9,051 nucleotides of DNA from positions 1 to 9,051 of the forward strand of contig JALZWJ010000016.1 in assembly GCA_023300065.1 (NCBI GenBank), given 5' to 3'. Positions 1 through 6,108 of this stretch are shown in pieces. Position 1 is the first letter of the stretch. Every line of letters starts with the position of its first letter. The notes under the pieces were generated by a model. The model had not been told where the DNA came from and made no database searches. It was given only the letters and a program-made list of their open reading frames with translations. Position numbers and translations under genes: made by a program. Source of the DNA: Akkermansiaceae bacterium (GTDB taxonomy: Bacteria; Verrucomicrobiota; Verrucomicrobiia; Verrucomicrobiales; Akkermansiaceae).

Positions 1-1380
1 GACCGCCTTCAGAAGCACTTCTTTAATGGGGGAGCCATGACTCCAGTAAACACCACAGCTCGTTGGCTGGAATGGGCGGGGGTCCTAGACCTCCCCATCA
101 TTGCGGAATCAGCCCGCTGGGGTGACCACCGTGGGAACCTCTTTGACCGTGACGGTGAATGGCTCACCGAGCAGCGGCGTATGATCAACATCTACTTCCC
201 AGCACGCACTGCGAATGTTCTTCAAACCTATCAAACTGCGGGGATCTTCCCTGATTTTGAAACTCCAGAGTTCAGAGTTGGTGGATCACCGCAACACGGT
301 GGCCGTCTCACCGCTGGCACCAGCCTCTCGCTGGTTGCTTCCGAGGGCACGATCTACTACACGATCGATGGATCAGATCCACGCCTGGAGGGTGGTGGGC
401 TTAGCCCATCTGCTCTCGCGGTTTCTAGTGAGAGCGCCATTACTTTGAGCGAAAGTGCGCTGGTCCGCACTCGGGCCATCAGCTCTGGCGAGTGGTCCAC
501 GCTCAATGAAGCCGTGTTCTTCATCGGGCTTGGAGCGTCTTCCGCGAACCTTGTAATTTCTGAAGTGATGTATCACCCAGCGAGTGAGCTGGAAGAAGAG
601 GAATACCTCGTGCTCATGAATATTAGCGAGACGGATACCATCGATCTGAGCAGCATTGCGTTGGATGATGGGGTGAATTACACCTTCCCCTTGGGCTCAG
701 TTTTAGGGCCTTTGGAGCGCGTCGTAATCACCGGGAGCCAAGCTAGCTTCAACGCAGCCTTCCCTCAGTCAGTCATCCCGCTTGCTGTCGGAGAATTCAC
801 GGGCAGTTTGTCCAATGCGGGCGAAGCGATCAGTCTCGTGACTCCAGAAGGAAATATCATCCAGCTCTTCACCTATGATGATGTCCTCCCTTGGCCGGAA
901 ACTGCCGATGGCGGCGGCTTCTCCATGGTGCTCGTCTCACCCTCGACTGGGCCAGATCATGCCCTCCCAGGCAGCTGGCAGGCTGGTGTGCCGCTTGCGA
1001 ATACGGACTACGACCTCTGGGCTGGACTCTTCCCCGGAATCGACTTGAGCGATCCTGAGGCTGATTTCGATGGCGATGGGGTGTCTAACCAAGAGGAGCT
1101 CATTTTTGGACTCGATCCGACTAATCCATCGTCCGTGAATCCATACCTCGTCACCCCCGATGCGGCAGGCACCTTCACCTATACTCGCCGTAATCCAGCT
1201 TTGAGTGGCCTGACCTACCGGGTTCAGACCTCTCCAGATCTCGAGACTTGGACCGACGATAGCGCTGCCATCCAGCTTGCCGGAGCAACGGATGGCAATG
1301 ACGTCGAAGCCGTGAGCGTGACCCTCAGCGCCCCACTCGTAGGTGGCCGATTCTTCGTCCAAATTCTGGCCGAGGAGTAA
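1..1380 (+). CDS. CotH kinase-family exported protein, C-terminal part (CHB_HEX and lamin-tail domains)
   Basis: The frame is open from the first base, so the gene is cut by the window edge; the ATG at 37 is internal. The first residues (QKHFFNGGAMTP, then IIAESARWGD and YFPARTANVL) match the end of the CotH spore-coat kinase fold as found in large Verrucomicrobiota and Planctomycetota secreted proteins. Next come a chitobiase/hexosaminidase C-terminal-like module (about 298-501, motif YYTIDGSDPR), a lamin-tail domain (about 547-936, beginning NLVISEVMYHPA), a calcium-loop motif DFDGDGVSNQEE (about 1075-1110), and a beta-rich C-terminus (about 1150-1371) with TYRVQTSPDLETW. Lamin-tail and CHB_HEX modules are usually extracellular, so export is inferred; the signal peptide would lie upstream of the window. 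A protein-kinase role on surface or secreted proteins is known for CotH, but the substrate here is unknown. No PEP-CTERM tail is present. The downstream neighbour is convergent. Confidence 0.88.
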   Translation, partial: DRLQKHFFNGGAMTPVNTTARWLEWAGVLDLPIIAESARWGDHRGNLFDRDGEWLTEQRRMINIYFPARTANVLQTYQTAGIFPDFETPEFRVGGSPQHGGRLTAGTSLSLVASEGTIYYTIDGSDPRLEGGGLSPSALAVSSESAITLSESALVRTRAISSGEWSTLNEAVFFIGLGASSANLVISEVMYHPASELEEEEYLVLMNISETDTIDLSSIALDDGVNYTFPLGSVLGPLERVVITGSQASFNAAFPQSVIPLAVGEFTGSLSNAGEAISLVTPEGNIIQLFTYDDVLPWPETADGGGFSMVLVSPSTGPDHALPGSWQAGVPLANTDYDLWAGLFPGIDLSDPEADFDGDGVSNQEELIFGLDPTNPSSVNPYLVTPDAAGTFTYTRRNPALSGLTYRVQTSPDLETWTDDSAAIQLAGATDGNDVEAVSVTLSAPLVGGRFFVQILAEE

Positions 1381-1389
1381 ATCCTCCCC

Positions 1390-1404
1390 GGGGTTCAAGA
1401 CCCC
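1390..1404. terminator. weak hairpin after the CotH gene
   Basis: Ten nt after the CotH stop codon, GGGGT and ACCCC can pair around a five-base loop. The stem is short and no T-run follows on either strand, so this is at best a weak terminator in the 25-nt gap between convergent genes. Confidence 0.2.
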
Positions 1405-1405
1405 A

Positions 1406-1642
1406 TTAAATCTTCAAAGAGGCCCATTCCTGGTAGTGGCTTTTTTCCTCCAAATGATGCTGAATATCGCTGAGGAGATACTCGACCGATCCTGATGGGT
1501 TAGAAGGAGGGGTGAGAGTCGAGAAATCGAAGGGCTGAACCCAATCCTCACGGGGGCCCTTTGTCACTAAGTCAGAGTCATCCTGAGCTTGGAGCGAGTT
1601 CGCTAGAAAGAAGAAAAAGAGGAAGCGAAGGCAATGGCGCAT
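1406..1642 (-). pseudogene. truncated DUF3857-type exported protein (78 residues)
   Basis: From the ATG at 1642 the protein starts with a clear signal peptide: MRHCLRF, a phenylalanine-rich hydrophobic stretch, then ANSLQAQ|DD with a plausible cleavage site near residue 20. The mature part has DWVQPFDF (residues 33-40) followed by SVEYLLSDIQHHLEEKSHYQEW (52-73 region). This resembles the start of DUF3857/transglutaminase-like proteins, where a 'WV ... LL D Q' element precedes the beta-rich domain. Those proteins normally run to several hundred residues or more; this one stops after 78, just where the domain should continue. None of the other frames downstream continues it, because the convergent CotH gene begins there. 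I read it as a 5' gene remnant, possibly still translated. The frame extends upstream to 1837, but that part overlaps the 99-residue gene and is not convincing. No Shine-Dalgarno is visible. Confidence 0.5.
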
Positions 1643-1730
1643 TGCGGGGATTAAGAGGAAGAAGCAAAGTGAGGGGAAGGAAATAGTCAGTATTGATCTA
1701 TGATCATCTGGCTCTGATGGGCCATTCCCC

Positions 1731-1776
1731 GCACTCATTAGAGTGCTTCTGTCCATCGAGGATTTTACTCCTCGAT
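1731..1776 (-). terminator. two tandem perfect hairpins at the 3' end of the 99-residue gene
   Basis: Positions 1755-1776 form an 8-bp perfect stem (ATCGAGGA / TCCTCGAT) with a six-base loop that contains the stop codon of the 99-residue gene. Positions 1731-1746 form a second perfect stem (GCACTC / GAGTGC) with a four-base loop. On the minus strand they come one after the other, directly at the gene's end. Neither is followed by a T-run, so they may be a U-tract-less terminator or a 3' mRNA-stabilising structure. Confidence 0.4.
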
Positions 1777-2064
1777 CTTGATCCCGAGTTCTTTGAGGAG
1801 GAGGGCATCGAGATCGACCGGGGTGGGTTTCACGCACTCGGATTTGCCGAACTTTACGATTTGTAATTTCTTCTCGGTCTCGCCGATTGCGAGGAACATT
1901 TCTTTTCCTCCGGGGAGGTTGCCGTAACGAGTTGCGATGACTTTGCCGAGGAAGCGCCCGTCGCCGCCCGCGCTGGTCATCATTTCTCCTGATTCGGAGG
2001 TGAAGCCACCGCAGTTCGCTTTGAGGGAGGCGTCGATGTGTTGCTGGATTTCTGGGGTCGTCAT
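1765..2064 (-). CDS. hypothetical protein, 99 residues
   Basis: I do not recognise this family. The ORF starts at ATG 2064 and ends in TAA within a hairpin loop. Codons favour G or C at third positions, which supports real coding. The protein has no signal peptide or membrane segment and looks like a small soluble alpha/beta protein. An N-terminal helix-like part (TTPEIQQHIDASLKANCG) is followed by a glycine-rich middle (TSAGGDGRFLGKVIATRYG, about residues 30-48), beta-prone EMFLAIGETEKKLQIVKF, and a C-terminal DLDALLLKELGIKI. There are two cysteines (about 18 and 77), not arranged as a metal motif. The only ribosome-site candidate is a weak AAGAA before the start. It lies 29 nt downstream of the 82-residue gene on the same strand, so the two are probably co-transcribed. 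Confidence 0.65.
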   Translation of the reverse strand: MTTPEIQQHIDASLKANCGGFTSESGEMMTSAGGDGRFLGKVIATRYGNLPGGKEMFLAIGETEKKLQIVKFGKSECVKPTPVDLDALLLKELGIKIEE

Positions 2065-2093
2065 GGCGGGTTCTTTTTTACCGAATGGAAATT

Positions 2094-2342
2094 CTAAGGC
2101 TTCAATCCGGTGCCGGATTTTGTGGTGAGGTGTTGGAGTTTTTCAAGGAGGTTCTTGTGGGCAGGGTTGACGACGATGGTTTGGCGTGGGTTGCCTTGGA
2201 AGTCGATGAGGGTGATGTCTGGGAGCGGGCCGATGTGGTCCTTCTTCCGCCGTTTTTCTGGGACGGGGGTTCCGCTGCGATGACTCGACCGATATGGGCA
2301 TCCATGATTAAGAATGATCACGAGTGTTTTGGGAGTGTGCAC
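2094..2342 (-). CDS. hypothetical protein, about 82 residues, start uncertain
   Basis: I do not recognise this family. From about residue 34 (KKDHIGPLPDITLIDFQG, then QTIVVNPAHKNLLEKLQHL) the frame has strongly C-ending codons and reads like a genuine soluble domain. The first 30 residues are less convincing: the only in-frame starts are GTGs (2342 or V8), and the segment is rich in His, Arg and Ser. An ATG at 2305 in a neighbouring frame gives a more natural N-terminus (MDAHIGRVIAAEPPSQK) up to a run of five A's near 2255. A frameshift or a sequence error joining the two frames is therefore possible. No ribosome-binding site is visible for either start. The gene is the first of a small minus-strand unit and is divergent from the propeller hydrolase gene. 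Confidence 0.5.
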   Translation of the reverse strand: MHTPKTLVIILNHGCPYRSSHRSGTPVPEKRRKKDHIGPLPDITLIDFQGNPRQTIVVNPAHKNLLEKLQHLTTKSGTGLKP

Positions 2343-2436
2343 CCCCCCAACTTTTAAGGCTTAAGCTGATTTTAGGAAGTTTAGCGAATGATTGGCTGAT
2401 TCGTGCCGTAGAGATGTTAGCGTTACCTTTCCTGAA

Positions 2437-3948
2437 ATGAAATACCTCACCATTATTCCCTGCTCCCTGTCTTTTTTGATGTTGTCTGCCTTGGCTGATG
2501 AATCTTGGTCAATCGAATCACAGGGGGATTGGGCTAAGGCGCAGGCCTCGCAGAGTGGCTTGGTTATGAAGAAAGGGGCGATTTCTCCTGCTGAGAAAAC
2601 GGGAATGTTCAAGAGTGTGATGAAGCGATTTGACGATAAGAGATCGGTGAGCGCGATCACGCTGAAGCAGTCACCTATCTGGCAGAACTGGAATCCGATT
2701 AAGGATATCGGGCCATCTAATCTGAGAGATGCCCCGGTGTTGCTCACGATTGGACCGGACAATTACTGGATGTTTGGTCGCCATGGAGATGGTCCTTCTA
2801 AAAAGAAGAAGGGGAGGGATGCAAAGGCGCTCCCCGGGTTCACACCAGAGGATGCGACGCTGGAGGGCTTCGAGATCCCACTGAAGACGACTCGTCATAA
2901 AAATCAATACGACGCTCCCGGAGCATCACAGCCAAAGACGGGAGGATATCATGCATGGCAGAGCAAGGACATGGTCAACTGGGTGCATCATGGTGCCGTG
3001 ACCGAAAATTTTTCGCGTTGGGTGACCAGTGCAGAATATAAGGATGGAAAGGCGTATATCTACTACGATTACCCCAATGATCAGGATCCACACGTTTATG
3101 TGGATAGTGATCTCACCGATGGTTTGCCGGGCGAGAATAAGGGCATGGCTTTTAAGGATCCTTCAGATGGATCGGACAGTGGGTTCATTCGTGATTTGGA
3201 AGGGGATTTTCACGTGATTTATGAGGATTGGAGTCCGATTGATGCCAATAAGAGGTCATGGGATTCTCCCCTGGCAGGCCGGGCGACGAGCTCAGACGGT
3301 GTGAGTGGTTTTAAGATTCAAGAGCCGGCGGTTGATAATCGCACGACTCCTACGGGGAAGAAGGCGACCTACAAACACCCGCATTGGCTCCAGCATCCTG
3401 ATTATGACAGTAATCTTGCCGAGTATGAAATCCACAAGCCCGAGCAGGAAGCTTATGGAGATTGGGCCGTGATTTGTATTGGGGGACAATATTACCTTTT
3501 TGGTGATTATGATCCTGCTGGCGGCCACAACATGAGCGTGGGTTGGTTCACGACTTCTGATTTGAATGAGCAATTTCAGTGGTGCGACAACATCGGGAAT
3601 GGTCACCCTGATCCAGATGTTTGTTTTGCGGAAGGCCGTTTCTATCTCGCGACGCAGCAGAAGGTTGATTACACGAGTCCTGGGCCTTGGGTAGAAACTG
3701 TGGAGGTCAGGGTGGGAGTGGACACTGATAACGACGGTAAGTCCGATAAGTGGTCCGATTGGCAACAAGTGAAAGAGGCTTACGACTACATTCCTGGGTT
3801 CTCGAAACAGATTAAAACGACGCCAGCCTCGCTCGACCTTTCGGCGCTGCCTGAAGGCTTCGGGTTTCAGTTTGAGATCAAGCTGACCGATTCAACGGAC
3901 AATAAGTCAAAGCCGATTCTTGAGGGAATTGAGCTGAGCTTTGAGTGA
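2437..3948 (+). CDS. exported GH43/GH32-type five-bladed beta-propeller hydrolase-like protein
   Basis: The likely role is cleavage of a polysaccharide or oligosaccharide outside the cytoplasm. I chose ATG 2437 (503 residues) because it begins a good signal peptide: MKYLTI, hydrophobic core, LSALA|DES, cleavage near residue 20. The upstream TTG at 2392 would add 15 residues in front of the signal. The body shows repeated blade-like elements of the GH43/GH32 propeller fold: RDAPVLLTIGPDNYWMFG (97-114), YHAWQSKDMVNWVHHGAV (171-188), EYKDGKAYIYYDYPND (200-215), DLEGDFHVIYEDWSP (253-267), GDWAVICIGGQYYLFGDYD (341-359) and DPDVCFAEGRFYLAT (392-406). Asp98, Asp243/Asp246/Asp247 and Glu263 are candidate acidic catalytic residues, not assigned with certainty. 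A C-terminal beta-rich region (420-503) carries a calcium-type loop DTDNDGKSDKW. It is convergent with the sulfatase gene, which suggests a sulfated substrate. The exact family and substrate are unknown, and it could be a non-catalytic propeller. Confidence 0.75.
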   Translation: MKYLTIIPCSLSFLMLSALADESWSIESQGDWAKAQASQSGLVMKKGAISPAEKTGMFKSVMKRFDDKRSVSAITLKQSPIWQNWNPIKDIGPSNLRDAPVLLTIGPDNYWMFGRHGDGPSKKKKGRDAKALPGFTPEDATLEGFEIPLKTTRHKNQYDAPGASQPKTGGYHAWQSKDMVNWVHHGAVTENFSRWVTSAEYKDGKAYIYYDYPNDQDPHVYVDSDLTDGLPGENKGMAFKDPSDGSDSGFIRDLEGDFHVIYEDWSPIDANKRSWDSPLAGRATSSDGVSGFKIQEPAVDNRTTPTGKKATYKHPHWLQHPDYDSNLAEYEIHKPEQEAYGDWAVICIGGQYYLFGDYDPAGGHNMSVGWFTTSDLNEQFQWCDNIGNGHPDPDVCFAEGRFYLATQQKVDYTSPGPWVETVEVRVGVDTDNDGKSDKWSDWQQVKEAYDYIPGFSKQIKTTPASLDLSALPEGFGFQFEIKLTDSTDNKSKPILEGIELSFE

Positions 3949-3963
3949 GAGTGATCTTTAGCT

Positions 3964-3976
3964 AAGGCACTGCCTT
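3964..3976 (+). terminator. weak hairpin after the propeller hydrolase gene
   Basis: AAGGC and GCCTT pair around a three-base loop, 15 nt past the stop codon, followed by TTGGTTTG. The stem is only 5 bp and the T-tract is imperfect. Confidence 0.25.
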
Positions 3977-4088
3977 TGGTTTGTGCTATCAGACATCCTC
4001 GGCCAATGATCATCTTGGTAATAGCCGATGGCATGGGCTGGATTAGCACTCCCACCGTGGTTGCGGATGGGGGTCGTTTTGATCGTTT

Positions 4089-4316
4089 TCACTCTGCCTC
4101 TTCAGTTTGGTTCGCCGACTTGTGCGAGCTGCCTAAAGGTGCCGTGATTGATGAGCGAGGAAACCCGAACGGAAGTTCGAATGAGCTCAGTGTCGCCTCA
4201 TCTAATACCAGGTAGGGTCGCGAGACGACCTTAGGTTGAGCTGCGTGGAGGGGGCGAGGGGAGGTGAAGAACTTGATGTCGGGGTTGGCTTGCCGCATTT
4301 TCAGAAAAGCTGCCAT
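4089..4316 (-). pseudogene. possible gene remnant downstream of the sulfatase
   Basis: Starting at ATG 4316, this minus-strand frame gives 75 residues. The first third (AAFLKMRQANPDIKFFTSPR, then PLHAAQPK) reads like real protein with C-ending codons. 'ANPxIKFFxSPRP' is reminiscent of a beta-strand and loop in secreted glycoside hydrolases, but I cannot name a family. After about residue 30 the sequence loses coding character. There is no signal peptide and no ribosome site. It could be a decayed fragment of a carbohydrate-active enzyme or chance; a functional small gene seems less likely. Confidence 0.22.
4213..4233. repeat. inverted repeat inside the intergenic segment
   Basis: TAGGGTCG pairs with CGACCTTA around CGAGA, giving eight pairs including one G-T. 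It lies about 100 nt beyond the sulfatase stop in transcript direction and lacks a T-run; role unknown. Confidence 0.25.
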
Positions 4317-4332
4317 CGCCAAGGGTGCTGGA

Positions 4333-5730
4333 CTAGTATCTGTAATCCTTACCATCTCGGCTGAGTTGGCAGCTTTTGTCGATCTCGGCGAGGGCTTGGA
4401 GCATCTCCTTGAGCAGGGTTGGGTTTTCCTTGGCGAGGTCGTTTTTTTCGTGGGGATCTTTGGCAAGATTGTAGAGGCGGGTGCGACCGCCTTTTTTCGC
4501 TTCTTTCAGGATTTTAAAATCTCGGCGGATGAGGGCTTGTCCATCGATGTCTTGGTAGAGGCGGCGGTAGCCGAAGAAGAGATCGTTGGGGCGCGTGGTG
4601 ACGTCTCCTTTTATGATGGGGAGGAGATCGACACCATCGATGGGGCGCTTTTTAGTTTTGGAAAATGAGTAGTCGATGACGGAGGCGACAGTAGGGAGAA
4701 GGTCGACGGTCGAGCAGCGGACCGCGGACTTAGTTCCGGGCGCAATGGTGCCGGGCCATTCTACGCAGGCGGGGACGAGGATGCCGCCTTCATACATTTG
4801 GTGTTTGTGGCCTTTGAAGGGGCCGGCGGATGCGATGCCTTTTTTGGCCGAGCTATCGGAGGGGCCGTTATCGCTGCAGAAGATAAGAAGGGTGTTTTTT
4901 TCGATCCCGAGGTCACGGAGTTTGTCACGAAGACGGCCGATTTGTTCATCCATCGCGGTGATACAGCCGTAGTAGTTCTGCCTTTTTTCATCGAATTTGG
5001 CATACATTCCACGGTGTTTGGGTCCCGCTAGAACGGGCTCATGAGGGCTGTGGAACCAGACGTTGGCAAGGAATCGCTGGTCCTTATGGGTCTCGATGAA
5101 GGGGATGACGCGGTCCATGATGATACGGCTATCATCGCCTGCCATGTTTTCGGTGACAGGGGTCCCGTCTTGGAGGTAGGGGGCTCCGCCTTTCCACGGT
5201 TCGCCGGGTTGGTTTCCCCATTTGACCCATCCTTTAGGGGTGATGGTGGGGTCCCAGGTGGGGACGGCACTGGTGGTGGCGAACCAGGAGTCGAACCCGT
5301 GGTGAGAGGGCGGAGAATAGTGGCCGCGTGAGCTGAGTAGATCTGGCTCGACCCAGCCGATGTGCCATTTTCCAAAGAAGGCGGTTTTGTAGTCCTTCGA
5401 TTTTGCGATCTCTGCGACGGTGATTTCACCCGTGCGCATGGCGGCTGTGTGGGCGGCGAGAATGCCGAAGCGAAAGGGGTTCCGGCCAGTGAGGCAGCTA
5501 CCGCGGGTGGGGGAGCAGAGGGGGGAGGCTGCGTAAAAACGGTCTAGTTTTACTCCGTTGGCAGCCATCGCATCGAGGTGCGGGGTCTTGATGTTTGGGT
5601 GGCCATTGAAGCCAACGTCTCCCCAGCCTTGGTCATCGCTCATGATGAGGATGATGTTTGGGGCAGCTTGGGTGGGATTTAGGAGAAGGGTACCTAAGCT
5701 CAGATATTGGAGAGATTTTACGAGATTCAT
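4333..5730 (-). CDS. exported formylglycine-dependent sulfatase (S1 family)
   Basis: It hydrolyses sulfate esters, most likely from a carbohydrate, in the periplasm or outside the cell. The 465-residue protein starts at ATG 5730 with a signal peptide (MNLVKSLQYLSLGTLLLNPTQA|APN). The sulfatase fold follows at once: NIILIMSDDQGWGD with metal ligands Asp32 and Asp33, then the sulfatase signature CSPTRGSCLTGRNPFR, where Cys72 is the residue converted to formylglycine. GKWHIG supplies Lys121 and His123, SPHEP supplies His230, CSDNG supplies Asp287 and Asn288, and PFKGHKH supplies Lys306. All catalytic positions are therefore present, and the length is typical for S1 sulfatases. Because it is cysteine-type, it needs a maturase (anaerobic SME or FGE) encoded elsewhere. 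No Shine-Dalgarno is visible. A perfect palindrome 18 nt upstream may control it. The charged coiled-coil gene lies 90 nt upstream on the same strand; the convergent neighbour is the propeller hydrolase. The natural substrate cannot be read from the sequence. Confidence 0.95.
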   Translation of the reverse strand: MNLVKSLQYLSLGTLLLNPTQAAPNIILIMSDDQGWGDVGFNGHPNIKTPHLDAMAANGVKLDRFYAASPLCSPTRGSCLTGRNPFRFGILAAHTAAMRTGEITVAEIAKSKDYKTAFFGKWHIGWVEPDLLSSRGHYSPPSHHGFDSWFATTSAVPTWDPTITPKGWVKWGNQPGEPWKGGAPYLQDGTPVTENMAGDDSRIIMDRVIPFIETHKDQRFLANVWFHSPHEPVLAGPKHRGMYAKFDEKRQNYYGCITAMDEQIGRLRDKLRDLGIEKNTLLIFCSDNGPSDSSAKKGIASAGPFKGHKHQMYEGGILVPACVEWPGTIAPGTKSAVRCSTVDLLPTVASVIDYSFSKTKKRPIDGVDLLPIIKGDVTTRPNDLFFGYRRLYQDIDGQALIRRDFKILKEAKKGGRTRLYNLAKDPHEKNDLAKENPTLLKEMLQALAEIDKSCQLSRDGKDYRY

Positions 5731-5747
5731 TGGCGCTAGGAGTTAAG

Positions 5748-5765
5748 GTAAATCAGGTGATTTAC
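5748..5765. promoter_or_regulatory. perfect 8-8 palindrome upstream of the sulfatase start
   Basis: GTAAATCA and TGATTTAC are exact inverted copies separated by GG, ending 18 nt before the sulfatase ATG in the 90-nt gap behind the coiled-coil gene. The size and symmetry suit a dimeric regulator's operator. As RNA it would also be a tight hairpin near the ribosome-binding region. Confidence 0.45.
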
Positions 5766-5820
5766 GATGACAATTACCAATGAAGGGCTCGTGGGCGGGT
5801 GTGCCTTTTCTAATGGGAGA

Positions 5821-6063
5821 CTACTCAGCCTCTTTTTCAGCCTTTTCCGCTTCCTCTTCTTTGAGGAGCGTCTCGAATTCCTGCTCGTCGGGGGTCAAGG
5901 CATCCCAACGTGCTTTTTCGGCTGCTTCAGCTTCTGCGATGACCGCGGCAGCCTCGTCTTCCGCTTTCTTCTCAGCTTTGGCAGCATCGCGAGCCATGCG
6001 TTTATCGAGTTTTTTCTGTTCCCGTTCGCGACGTTTGTGGTCTTTGCTTGGTGTGAATGCCAT
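5821..6063 (-). CDS. small highly charged coiled-coil protein, 80 residues
   Basis: No named family recognised. The frame extends upstream to 6138, but ATG 6063 is preceded by GAAAGGATTTACC, giving a good Shine-Dalgarno (AAGGA) at the right distance, one of the few in the window; this decides the start. The protein has a basic N-terminal part (SKDHKRREREQKKLDKRMAR, residues 6-25) followed by a long alanine/glutamate/lysine-rich helix. After a short break (WDALTPDEQ, 53-61) it ends in an acidic tail (LLKEEEAEKAEKEAE). It is predicted to be almost entirely helical and probably a coiled coil, cytoplasmic, with no signal or membrane segment. Charge runs from positive to negative along the chain. 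It lies upstream of the sulfatase on the same strand with a 90-nt gap containing a palindrome, and is divergent from the Tm-1-type operon. Function unknown; nucleic-acid or ribosome association is conceivable from the basic end. Confidence 0.7.
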   Translation of the reverse strand: MAFTPSKDHKRREREQKKLDKRMARDAAKAEKKAEDEAAAVIAEAEAAEKARWDALTPDEQEFETLLKEEEAEKAEKEAE

Positions 6064-6084
6064 TGGTAAATCCTTTCGTTGTTT

Positions 6085-6108
6085 CGTGGATCGGGTGAGC
6101 GATCCGCG
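6085..6108. promoter_or_regulatory. 9-bp inverted repeat in the divergent intergenic region
   Basis: CGTGGATCG pairs with CGATCCGCG around GGTGAG; the inner six pairs are perfect and one outer pair is G-T. It starts 22 nt upstream of the coiled-coil gene's ATG, in the 203-nt region shared with the divergent operon. It could be an operator or a 5'-leader hairpin of the coiled-coil gene. No T-run follows on either strand, which argues against a terminator. Confidence 0.4.

Larger units (their letters stand above)
3949..4332. other. 384-nt segment between convergent genes, no confident gene
   Basis: This lies between the ends of the propeller gene (+) and the sulfatase gene (-). At 3964-3976 a short stem AAGGC/GCCTT follows the propeller stop; it is weak as a terminator. 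At 4213-4233 an 8-bp stem with one G-T pair can form around CGAGA. A minus-strand frame, listed separately, may be a gene remnant. A plus-strand frame from 4006 (MIILVIADGMGW) is open to 4215 but resembles no family after its first residues. The segment is long for a gap between convergent genes. Confidence 0.5.

Noticed and set aside
937..1398. Minus-strand frame of 153 residues that could continue the truncated DUF3857 gene
   Set aside because: Its sequence shows no DUF3857 features and lies opposite a well-supported domain of the CotH protein.
2085..2357. Plus-strand frame of 90 residues opposite the 82-residue gene
   Set aside because: Third-position bias and convincing protein character lie on the minus strand; this is its mirror image.
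2392..2420. Possible promoter TTGGCT-17 nt-TGTTAG before the propeller hydrolase gene
   Set aside because: The -10 match is only three of six and the implied leader would be about 10 nt; not enough to call.
3976..4215. Plus-strand frame containing MIILVIADGMGW, resembling the first strand of sulfatase or phosphatase superfamily proteins
   Set aside because: Only about 12 residues look similar; the next residues lack any metal site or family pattern, and codon use is not gene-like.
4676..5546. Several long plus-strand frames opposite the sulfatase gene
   Set aside because: They are antisense shadows of a gene with an intact active site and good homology pattern throughout.
5774..6069. Nine-base inverted repeats TTACCAATG (5774-5782) and CATTGGTAA (6061-6069) flanking the coiled-coil gene, like ends of a small mobile element
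   Set aside because: One copy is part of the gene's own start codon and leader, there is no target duplication or transposase, and nine bases can match by chance.
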